Shown in pieces: positions 12,593-18,878 of a DNA stretch of 23,366 nt (positions are counted from its first letter, which is position 1; every line of letters begins with the position of its first letter). Location of the stretch: the NCBI GenBank assembly GCA_026416655.1, contig JAOAES010000339.1, forward strand, positions 1-23,366, read 5' to 3'. The notes below the pieces were generated by a model. The model had not been told where the DNA came from. It made no database searches and was given only the letters and a program-made list of their open reading frames with translations. A program made the translations under genes and the position numbers. This DNA is from Fimbriimonadales bacterium. Its GTDB lineage: Bacteria > Armatimonadota > Fimbriimonadia > Fimbriimonadales > GBS-DC.

Positions 12593-12805
12593 TCAGCTGC
12601 GTTCCGCCAGCCAGCGCGGGATGCGCTCCTCGACGGTCTGCACCTGTTTGACGCCGCGCTGATAGGCGCGCTCTGCGCGGAACTCAGGCTGCGCCTGTCG
12701 CTCCTGCAGCTTGCGGATAATCGCTACTGCTGTCACCGTCGCGGTGACCAGCGCTGCGCCAATCAGCCAGCCGTAATGACAACGCTCTGTGTTGTTAGAG
12801 TTCAT
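12593..12805 (-). CDS. Tiny membrane protein overlapping the response regulator gene
   Basis: A 70-residue protein from ATG 12805, which lies inside the last codons of the response regulator gene (11-base overlap); a GTG at 12817 would add four residues. AAGGTCGCT upstream gives a modest ribosome site. After MNSNNTERCHYG comes one membrane helix (about 12-31, WLIGAALVTATVTAVAIIRK). It is followed by a charged helical tail (LQERQAQPEFRAERAYQRGV) likely on the cytoplasmic side. No family was recognised. The overlap indicates translational coupling, so the product may be made in step with the regulator. Confidence 0.68.
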   Translation of the reverse strand: MNSNNTERCHYGWLIGAALVTATVTAVAIIRKLQERQAQPEFRAERAYQRGVKQVQTVEERIPRWLAERS

Positions 12806-13199
12806 AGCGACCTTCACCGTCTTCGCCCATGTCGCGTGAGCGGAAGATGCGCTTCACAAAGGTAATGAGCTCCTGAGGGTTAAACGGCTTGGTGAGGTAC
12901 ATGTCGACGCCTTCCTGCCACCCACGAAACACGTCCTGATCCTGCGCTTTCGCCGTGAGCATAATCACGGGCAGCTCGGCGGTCTCAGGATTGCGACGCA
13001 GGTTACGCAGCACCTCGAAACCGTCCATATAGGGCATCATCACGTCGAGTACCACCAAATCCGGCTTCTCCGAAGCGACTTTCTCCAGCGCTTCTTTGCC
13101 GTCGTGCGCCGTGACGACATTGTAGCCCTGTCGTTCAAGGTTCACCTGAATCAGGCGCACGATATGCCGTTCGTCGTCCACTACCAGAATCTTCTTCAT
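12795..13199 (-). CDS. Single-domain response regulator (CheY-like)
   Basis: A 134-residue protein made of one receiver domain with no output domain. The acidic pair D8-D9 (VVDDE), phosphorylation site D52 (VVLDVMMPYMDGFEVL), switch T82 (IMLTAKAQ) and K104 (YLTKPFNP) are all present. The short tail RSRDMGEDGEGRYEL is acidic. It probably transfers or receives a phosphate in a signalling pathway and acts by binding a partner. No histidine kinase is adjacent; the kinase-type fragment at the left edge is 12 kb away. GGAGGATT ahead of ATG 13199 and a GGTACAAT box 39 bases upstream define its start. Its end overlaps the tiny membrane protein gene. Confidence 0.94.
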   Translation of the reverse strand: MKKILVVDDERHIVRLIQVNLERQGYNVVTAHDGKEALEKVASEKPDLVVLDVMMPYMDGFEVLRNLRRNPETAELPVIMLTAKAQDQDVFRGWQEGVDMYLTKPFNPQELITFVKRIFRSRDMGEDGEGRYEL

Positions 13200-13238
13200 C
13201 CGATAATCCTCCGCGCGGTTAATAGGTTAGGTAGGAAT

Positions 13239-13246
13239 ATTGTACC
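13239..13246 (-). promoter_or_regulatory. -10 box GGTACAAT of the response regulator gene
   Basis: GGTACAAT on the - strand ends 39 bases before ATG 13199, leaving a leader with GGAGG. No clear -35 hexamer is visible; the sequence 17 bases upstream reads AAGAGC. Confidence 0.55.
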
Positions 13247-13336
13247 CCATTCGCTGCGCCTGCTCTTTAGGCGTGTCCGCGCGGCGGCAGGTTCCGCTTC
13301 GAATAATTATGGGAGTACGGGCGATTTTCTGGAGGC

Positions 13337-14704
13337 TCACGCGAGATACACTGTTTTGATGTTGACGAATTCGCGTATCCCGAATTCGCCCAGTTCTCTA
13401 CCGAAGCCGCTGTTTTTTACGCCGCCGAACGGCAGACGGGGGTCGGAAAATACGAAACGGTTCACAAAGCAGTTGCCCGCCTCGAGGCGATAGCGTGCCA
13501 GCTCCTCGCCCAGCCGCAGGTTTTCGGTAAACACCTCTGCGCCCAAGCCGTAGCTGGAAGCGTTGGCAATCTGTACCGCTTCGTAACGGCTGTTCACAGG
13601 CAAAATCGGCGCGACGGGTCCGAAGGTCTCTTCTTTCCACACGGGCATATCGGGCGAGATGTTGGTCAGCACGGTCGGCGGATAGAAATAGCCCCTCCCT
13701 TCAGGGATTTTACCGCCCAAATGCACGACCGCGCCCATCTGGATGCTCTCCTCGACCTGTCGATGGAGGTTCTCACGCAGGTCGGCGCGGGCGATAGGAC
13801 CGATTTCCACCTCTTCGTCCATCGGGTCGCCCATGAGCAGCAGGCGGCTTTGCTCAATAAACCGCTCCAGAAACTCGTCGTAGACCAGCGTGTCTACGAT
13901 GAACCGCTTGATGGCGATGCAGCTTTGCCCAGAGTTTTGGTAGCGTCCTTGCACGCACTGTGGGATGGCGATATCGAGGTTTGCGTCGGGCAGAATCAGG
14001 GCGGGGTCGTTCCCGCCCAGTTCCAGCACGCACTTTTTGAGCGATTCGCCGGCGACTTTGGCGACCTCGCGCCCGGCGCGTGTGCTCCCGGTGAACGTGA
14101 CGCCTGCGATGGCGGGATGGCGGATGATGTCGGGGATTATCTCCACTTCGGCGAAGACGGTGTAGAGCAGGGGGAAGTCGAAGCCGGCGGCGTCGAACGC
14201 CTCCTGCAGGGCGAGGGCGCACATCGGCGTGTTCGGGGCAGGCTTGAGGACAACCACATTCCCCGCCGCCAGTGCGGGCGCGGCGAACCGTACCAGTTGC
14301 CAGAACGGGAAGTTCCAGGGCATAATCGCCAACAGCACGCCCAGCGGCTGGAACGCCACGTAGCTCTTTCGGGCTTCCGTTTCCACTTCGATGGGGCTAA
14401 GCATGCGCTCGGCGTGCTCGGCGAAGTAGTTCAGCCCGCGGGCGCACTTTTCCACTTCTGCCCGCGCCTGCTTGATGGGTTTGCCCATCTCCTGCGTAAT
14501 CAGGCGGGCGTATTCCTCGAGGTCGGCGCGCAGTGCGTCGGCGACCGCGTTGAGGGCGCGGGCGCGCTCCGCAAAAGTCGTCTCGCGCCAGCGTAGGAAC
14601 GCGAGCCGCGCCGTTGCCAAGCGCGCCTCGATCGAGTCCCAGTCATGGGACGGATACTCCCGAATCAGTTCCTCCGTATAAGGGTTGCGTGCGACAAAAG
14701 GCAT
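13337..14704 (-). CDS. NAD(P)-dependent aldehyde dehydrogenase, succinate-semialdehyde type
   Basis: A 455-residue cytoplasmic aldehyde dehydrogenase. Key residues are intact: N131 (MPWNFPFWQ, oxyanion site), K154 (VVLKPAPNTP), the TFTGSTRAG cofactor loop (203-211), general base E228 (LELGGND) and nucleophile C262 (NSGQSCIA). The start MPFVARNPYTEELI, the PWNFPFWQ wording and the length fit the shorter GabD/Sad-like succinate-semialdehyde dehydrogenases that oxidise succinate semialdehyde to succinate; the true aldehyde is not certain. The ATG lies 2 bases after the stop of the outer-membrane protein gene, so the two are one transcription unit, divergent from an AraC regulator that may control it. 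Confidence 0.93.
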   Translation of the reverse strand: MPFVARNPYTEELIREYPSHDWDSIEARLATARLAFLRWRETTFAERARALNAVADALRADLEEYARLITQEMGKPIKQARAEVEKCARGLNYFAEHAERMLSPIEVETEARKSYVAFQPLGVLLAIMPWNFPFWQLVRFAAPALAAGNVVVLKPAPNTPMCALALQEAFDAAGFDFPLLYTVFAEVEIIPDIIRHPAIAGVTFTGSTRAGREVAKVAGESLKKCVLELGGNDPALILPDANLDIAIPQCVQGRYQNSGQSCIAIKRFIVDTLVYDEFLERFIEQSRLLLMGDPMDEEVEIGPIARADLRENLHRQVEESIQMGAVVHLGGKIPEGRGYFYPPTVLTNISPDMPVWKEETFGPVAPILPVNSRYEAVQIANASSYGLGAEVFTENLRLGEELARYRLEAGNCFVNRFVFSDPRLPFGGVKNSGFGRELGEFGIREFVNIKTVYLA

Positions 14705-14706
14705 CG

Positions 14707-15795
14707 TCAGAAGTTGAGGGTGCGCGACACGATGACGGGCAACTTCTCCGCGTAGGCGATGTTGAATCCGCCGAGGCGCAGCCCCGCTGTCCAGCCGGTT
14801 CGAGAGGCGTAGCCGCCCGATAACGCGACACTGCGTCCGAGGCGCTGTTCGTAGCCCAGCCGAATCTCGCCCTTGCCCGCGTTGTTGCCCAAGTCGATAA
14901 AGTCGACTGCAATCAGCGAGCCAGTTTCCAGTTCGATGGCGACGCCCGCGTTGTAGGTGCGTTTGAGCGGTTTGAAGTGGAATGTCTGCCCATCGCGATT
15001 GGTCGCCTGAAAGCGGATGTTCGGCTCGATGAAGTTCTCCACGACCAGCGCAAGTGTGTATTGCTTATCGCCGGTGGGACGCCACAGGAGTCCCAGGTCG
15101 ACGCTCGTGGCGCTGCGCTCCAAATAGTCTGCGCCCTGTAGCTCAGGGGCGCGGGTGGCGTTTTGCCCTGCCTGGAGTTGCGCTTGGTCGGCGAAGTAGT
15201 GCGTGTAATAGAACTTCAGGTTCCGCAGGCGCACACCGACGGCGAGGTCGCCTTCCTGCGCAGGGACGCGAAAGCCTGTGGTGATGTCAGGCAGGCTCAC
15301 GATGCTGACCGCGATGATATCGCCGCGGGCGTTGGCGGGGATGTTGTTGATGTTTCCATCGTTGCGTGCCCAGTTCTGCAGCGGGGCGTTAGGCAACAGG
15401 CGCGCATCGACGATGCCGCCGACGGTGATGCCCACGCCGCTGGCGATAATCCCCAGGTCGCCTGTGATGAGCAGGCGGGTGTCTTCACGGGCGTATCGCC
15501 GCAGGAGTTCAGCGGCGGTGTCAATATCGGCGATGTTGCCTTGCCGAAGCTCCAGGTCATCAATCAGGCGTCCTAAGGACGCGCCTTGACGGGCGAATTC
15601 GATATTCCCCGCGCCGAAGCGCACGCCCTGCACGAAGGCAATCGCGGCGGGGTTCTGCGCCATCTGCGCAGCAGGGCGACGAATCACTGCCATCCCTGCG
15701 CCGCCCATCCCGGCGCGCGGCGAGCCTCCAAACGATATATCTGCCCACACCGGCAGAACCAACGCTCCCAGTAGCCAGCATGCCATCCCTCGCAT
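14707..15795 (-). CDS. TraF/FadL-like outer-membrane beta-barrel protein
   Basis: A 362-residue exported protein from ATG 15795, with GGAGGACACC upstream; an in-frame extension to 15828 adds only unlikely residues. The signal peptide is MRGMACWLLGALVLPVWA. The mature N-terminus, SFGGSPRAGMGGAGMAVI followed by AAQMAQNPAAIAF, is the pattern of the TraF_2/PorV/FadL outer-membrane group, where a conserved Gly/Met stretch precedes NPA. Many alternating strands follow, and the protein ends in SRTLNF with a C-terminal Phe. Such proteins move hydrophobic compounds across, or organise secretion at, the outer membrane. Its cotranscription with an aldehyde dehydrogenase suggests, but does not show, uptake of a substrate that is oxidised inside the cell. 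Confidence 0.82.
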   Translation of the reverse strand: MRGMACWLLGALVLPVWADISFGGSPRAGMGGAGMAVIRRPAAQMAQNPAAIAFVQGVRFGAGNIEFARQGASLGRLIDDLELRQGNIADIDTAAELLRRYAREDTRLLITGDLGIIASGVGITVGGIVDARLLPNAPLQNWARNDGNINNIPANARGDIIAVSIVSLPDITTGFRVPAQEGDLAVGVRLRNLKFYYTHYFADQAQLQAGQNATRAPELQGADYLERSATSVDLGLLWRPTGDKQYTLALVVENFIEPNIRFQATNRDGQTFHFKPLKRTYNAGVAIELETGSLIAVDFIDLGNNAGKGEIRLGYEQRLGRSVALSGGYASRTGWTAGLRLGGFNIAYAEKLPVIVSRTLNF

Positions 15796-15896
15796 GGTGT
15801 CCTCCACTTTTGCGAAGTTCGCTCCCAACGCGGTTTTCCCTGCTGGAATCGATAGAAGTGTTTGCTCTCCACCAACATCAGAATCTCAAGCAGTTC

Positions 15897-15913
15897 GTCA
15901 GCGAGGCGCTGAC
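15897..15913. promoter_or_regulatory. Perfect palindrome between the divergent OMP and AraC genes
   Basis: GTCAGCG (15897-15903) and CGCTGAC (15907-15913) flank AGG. It lies 28 bases ahead of the AraC-type start, about where a -35 element would fall for the box at 15926-15933, and 100 bases from the divergent gene. It is a candidate operator; binding is not shown. Confidence 0.35.
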
Positions 15914-15925
15914 GCTACGTAGTTG

Positions 15926-15933
15926 GGTATCCT
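15926..15933 (+). promoter_or_regulatory. -10 box GGTATCCT of the AraC-type regulator gene
   Basis: GGTATCCT ends eight bases before ATG 15942, and no Shine-Dalgarno sequence fits between. A transcript starting at the usual distance would be essentially leaderless. Confidence 0.5.
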
Positions 15934-15941
15934 ATAGGGCG

Positions 15942-16802
15942 ATGACGACGGCTCCATCGCTCTGTACGCCAGGTGAGGCACCTGCTGGGGCAAGGCTCTT
16001 ATATCGTAGCGACCATGCGCTGGTGTATGAGCGGCGGTTCTATTCCGATGACCCGCTGGCAACGCAGGAGTTCGACGGCGCAACGGATTGGGCGGAGTTT
16101 GTGCTAAGCCTGCGTCCGCCCGACCCTGAGCATCTGACCTGTCCGCGTACCCTGCGCAGCGATGTGCGCTACCTGCACCACCATTTGATTGTGCGCCTTG
16201 CGCCGGAATATCTGCGGAGCCTGCTCGCGCCCGAAGCTGGGCGCGTGCTGGTTGAACTGCAACCGTTCGTGACGGGCGCGTCCGAACTGCCCCAGACGCT
16301 CTATCTGCTGGTGAGCAACCCACTCTTGCAGGGCGTGGTGGAATCGCTCCTCACGCCGCCCCCGGTGGGCAGTCTACGCCTGTTCTATGAGGGCAAGCTA
16401 CGCGAGCTGGTCGCTTTTCTCTGTTTCGCCGAGCCGGAGGTCGTCGCCGCCCACGACGACGCGCGTCTGCGCACTGCGCTGGAGTATCTGCAGAGCCACT
16501 TGAGCGAGCCGGACGCCCTGCAAAAAGTCTCCGAGCGGCTCTGCGTCAGTCCGCGCCAGTGCCAGCGACTGTTCCGCGTGGCGATGGGCTGCTCGCCGTC
16601 CGAATATCTGACCGAGTTGCGCCTGCGCCGCGCCGCGACCCTGCTGGTCAGCACGAACCTCAGCGTCTCGGAAATCGCTCTTGAGGTGGGATACCTGAGC
16701 TTGAGCCACTTCTCGCGCGTGTTCCGTGAACGATACGGCAAGACCCCACGCGCGTTTCGCCAAAGCCCGACGCTGAGCGTAGAGGAATTTCAGGTCAAGT
16801 GA
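15942..16802 (+). CDS. AraC-family transcriptional regulator, PchR-like
   Basis: A 286-residue regulator from ATG 15942; the frame is open back to 15780 but that part overlaps the divergent gene and its leader. The C-terminal AraC domain (about 172-275) has both helix-turn-helix units: QKVSERLCVSPRQCQRLF (194-211), then VSEIALEVGYLSLSHFSRVF (242-261) followed by RERYGKTPRAFR. The N-terminal part has LPQTLYLLVSNPLLQGVVES, then LRLFYEGKLRELVAFLC. This resembles the linker region of PchR-type regulators, which often sense siderophores, but no siderophore genes are here. It is divergent from the OMP/aldehyde dehydrogenase unit, so it may control them and itself. The ligand is unknown. Confidence 0.9.
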   Translation: MTTAPSLCTPGEAPAGARLLYRSDHALVYERRFYSDDPLATQEFDGATDWAEFVLSLRPPDPEHLTCPRTLRSDVRYLHHHLIVRLAPEYLRSLLAPEAGRVLVELQPFVTGASELPQTLYLLVSNPLLQGVVESLLTPPPVGSLRLFYEGKLRELVAFLCFAEPEVVAAHDDARLRTALEYLQSHLSEPDALQKVSERLCVSPRQCQRLFRVAMGCSPSEYLTELRLRRAATLLVSTNLSVSEIALEVGYLSLSHFSRVFRERYGKTPRAFRQSPTLSVEEFQVK

Positions 16803-16838
16803 GCGTCACTGCCTGCGTTAGCGCGCCTTTCGAACACT

Positions 16839-16867
16839 CGGTCAAATTTCGCCTCGCAGGGTATAAT
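16839..16867 (+). promoter_or_regulatory. Promoter of etfB-etfA
   Basis: GGTATAAT (16860-16867) is followed 25 bases later by ATG 16893, with GAAGGAGG at 16875-16882. A weak -35 match, CGGTCA at 16839-16844, lies 17 bp upstream of TATAAT. This and the tRNA promoter are the only GGTA boxes here with a full TATAAT. Confidence 0.68.
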
Positions 16868-16892
16868 CCCCCCTGAAGGAGGCGACTTATCG

Positions 16893-17642
16893 ATGAAGAT
16901 ATTAGTTTCAGTGAAGCGAGTACCTGATCCATATGCCAAAATCAGCCCGAACGCGACGGGGACCGACATCAACCGCGACGGGCTGCAGATGGCAGTGAAC
17001 CCCTTTGATGAGATTGCTTTAGAAGAGGCGATACGCCTGAAAGAAGCAGGTAAAGCGACTGAAGTCGTCGCCGTTTCCATCGGCGGGGCGGAAAGCCAGG
17101 AGCAACTGCGCACCGCGCTGGCGATGGGAGCGGATCGCGCAATTCTGGTACAGACAGACGAAGCTCTCGACGCGCCCAGCGTTGCCAAAATCCTCGCTGC
17201 GGTTTATCGCCGTGAACAGCCCCACCTGATGCTGATGGGCAAACAAGCCATCGATATGGACGAGAATCAGGTCGGGCAGATGCTGGCGGCGATTTTAGAC
17301 CTGCCCCAGGCGACTTTCGCTTCGAAAATCACCCTTGAGAACGGTAGCGCGACGGTGGAACGCGAGACGGATAACGGCATCGAGACGATTCGTGTGCCTC
17401 TGCCCGCGATTATTACTGCCGACTTGCGTCTGAATGAGCCGCGTTATGTTGCGCTCACGGGCATTGTGCGCGCCCGCAGCAAGCCGCTGGAGACGATAAC
17501 CCCTGCCGAGCTGGGGGTGCAGCCCCATGCGCGCGTGCGCCTGACCGGTGTAGAAGCGCCGCCTGCACGCAAAGCCGGCAAGCGCGTGAGCGATGTTCAC
17601 GAACTGGTGCGCCTGTTGCGCGAGGAGGCGCGCGTTATCTAA
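16893..17642 (+). CDS. etfB: Electron transfer flavoprotein beta subunit
   Basis: A 249-residue protein of normal EtfB length. It begins KILVSVKRVPDPYAKI and carries NPFDEIALEEAIRLKE (36-51). The AMP-binding segment MGKQAIDMDENQVGQM (115-130) is followed by DLPQATFASKI, the recognition loop for partner dehydrogenases. With EtfA it forms a soluble FAD/AMP heterodimer that takes electrons from acyl-CoA or similar dehydrogenases and passes them on, usually to ETF-quinone oxidoreductase. GAAGGAGG ten bases ahead of ATG 16893 fixes the start. etfA follows within 12-15 bases. No dehydrogenase or quinone oxidoreductase gene is in the window, so the electron donor is unknown; the sequence looks like the canonical, not the bifurcating, type, though this is not certain. 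Confidence 0.97.
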   Translation: MKILVSVKRVPDPYAKISPNATGTDINRDGLQMAVNPFDEIALEEAIRLKEAGKATEVVAVSIGGAESQEQLRTALAMGADRAILVQTDEALDAPSVAKILAAVYRREQPHLMLMGKQAIDMDENQVGQMLAAILDLPQATFASKITLENGSATVERETDNGIETIRVPLPAIITADLRLNEPRYVALTGIVRARSKPLETITPAELGVQPHARVRLTGVEAPPARKAGKRVSDVHELVRLLREEARVI

Positions 17643-17654
17643 AACGGAGGTGTG

Positions 17655-18617
17655 ATGATGAAGCTTTTAATCGTAGCTGAGACGGACGGCGGGCGCGTCT
17701 CGGAGAAGACCTTGCCCGCGATTGCATTTGCACAGCAAAAGTCACCCGATAACTTCACGATTCTGGCGATTGGCGATAACCTACAGGGCGTTGAGACCCT
17801 CACGGGCTACGGCGCTCAAGCCGTGCTAACCGTGAATCATCCCGCACTGGCGAAGCCGCTGGCGGAGCGCTACGCTCCTGTGGTGGCGCACTACGCCCAG
17901 CAACTCGGCGCGGAGGCGATTGTCGCCACCACCACCACCTTCAGCCGCGACCTACTGGCGCGCGTGGCGGGACTGCTTGACGCGCCTATGCTCAGCGATA
18001 TCGTTGCGCTGGAGAGCGCGAACGGCAAACTCGTCGCCAAACGCCCCATCTATTCGGCGAACCTGATTGGTACTTTCGAAGTGGAAGGCAACCCCGTTGT
18101 GATGACGGTGCGAGGTCCCGCCTGGGGTAAACCCGCACCGAGGGGCGAATCGCCTGTCCAAAGTGCGGAAGCCCCTGCCAACATCCCCACCCGCTCGGAA
18201 TGGCTGAGCCTGCAAGGCGGCAGCGGCGGACGCCCCGACCTGACTCAGGCGCGCGTGGTGGTCTCTGGCGGACGCCCCCTGAAAGACCCTGAAACCTTCG
18301 AAAAATATATCGGTGGTCTGGCAGATGCACTCGGCGGCGCCGTTGGGGCGACCCGCGCGGCGGTCGACTCCGGCATCGCTCCCAACGAGCTGCAGGTCGG
18401 GCAAACGGGGAAGACCGTTGCGCCTGAACTCTATATCGCCGTGGCTATCTCAGGCTCCGTACAGCACCTGGCGGGGATGAAAGACTCCAAAGTTATCGTT
18501 GCCATCAACACCGACCCCGAAGCGCCTATCTTTCAGGTCGCGGACTACGGGCTGGTGGCAGACCTGTATCAGGTGGTGCCAGAACTGACCGAGCTGCTGA
18601 AAAACAGCCAGTCTTAA
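17655..18617 (+). CDS. etfA: Electron transfer flavoprotein alpha subunit
   Basis: A 320-residue protein of usual EtfA length. Start choice is between ATG 17655 and ATG 17658, four and seven bases after CGGAGG; a GTG at 17652 is less likely. The N-terminal domain starts KLLIVAETDGGRVSEKTLPA. The C-terminal FAD domain is complete: SGGR (204-207), QVGQTGKTV (247-255), AISGSVQHLAGM (264-275) and NTDPEAPIFQVADYGLVADL (285-304), which matches the ETF alpha signature. It holds the redox FAD of the EtfAB dimer. It is the last gene of the unit; after its stop there is no clear U-tract terminator, only a palindrome-rich stretch. Confidence 0.97.
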   Translation: MMKLLIVAETDGGRVSEKTLPAIAFAQQKSPDNFTILAIGDNLQGVETLTGYGAQAVLTVNHPALAKPLAERYAPVVAHYAQQLGAEAIVATTTTFSRDLLARVAGLLDAPMLSDIVALESANGKLVAKRPIYSANLIGTFEVEGNPVVMTVRGPAWGKPAPRGESPVQSAEAPANIPTRSEWLSLQGGSGGRPDLTQARVVVSGGRPLKDPETFEKYIGGLADALGGAVGATRAAVDSGIAPNELQVGQTGKTVAPELYIAVAISGSVQHLAGMKDSKVIVAINTDPEAPIFQVADYGLVADLYQVVPELTELLKNSQS

Positions 18618-18659
18618 CAGGAACTTTTGCGAGGCACGCTGCGTATATCCCCCTGCAGG

Positions 18660-18805
18660 GTCGGGTCGGTCGCCCACCTGTGGGAGGCGTCGGTTGGCTC
18701 CAACGCCAGCCTTGCCAGCCGTGACGCGGCGCGCCTCGCTGCGCCTTCGAAGGCTGGCTCCCGGTGTTCGCTACTGGTAGGGGGCAGTGGGGAACACTGC
18801 CAACC
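18660..18805. repeat. Palindrome-rich intergenic element between etfA and the RND operon
   Basis: The 204 bases after etfA hold no recognisable gene. GCCAGCCTT (18705-18713) pairs exactly with AAGGCTGGC (18750-18758); the second arm sits in the perfect palindrome GCCTTCGAAGGC (18744-18755). A second perfect hairpin is GGCAGTG/CACTGCC (18783-18789/18795-18801) around GGGAA. GCCAGCC is also repeated directly (18705 and 18714). The pattern suggests an interspersed repeat, perhaps also stabilising or ending the etf transcript. Confidence 0.55.
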
Positions 18806-18821
18806 GCGCCTCGCGAACCGC

Positions 18822-18851
18822 AAAAATCGGGGAACGCTTGACGCGTTCCCC
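18822..18851 (-). terminator. Intrinsic terminator of the RND efflux operon
   Basis: GGGGAACGC (18829-18837) and GCGTTCCCC (18843-18851) form a perfect 9-bp stem with loop TTGAC. On the - strand it is followed by GATTTTTG. It lies 28 bases after the stop of the RND transporter gene. Confidence 0.9.
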
Positions 18852-18878
18852 TGTGTAGAGTATCGGGAGCGGTTGAGA

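Noticed and set aside
15911..15919. GACGCTACG shared with the palindrome at 1102-1110
   Set aside because: A 9-base match alone is too short to claim a second copy of the gatC-gatA element.
15780..15941. N-terminal extension of the AraC regulator by 54 codons
   Set aside because: It overlaps the divergent gene's start and leader, and the promoter-like GGTATCCT plus ATG 15942 gives a better start.
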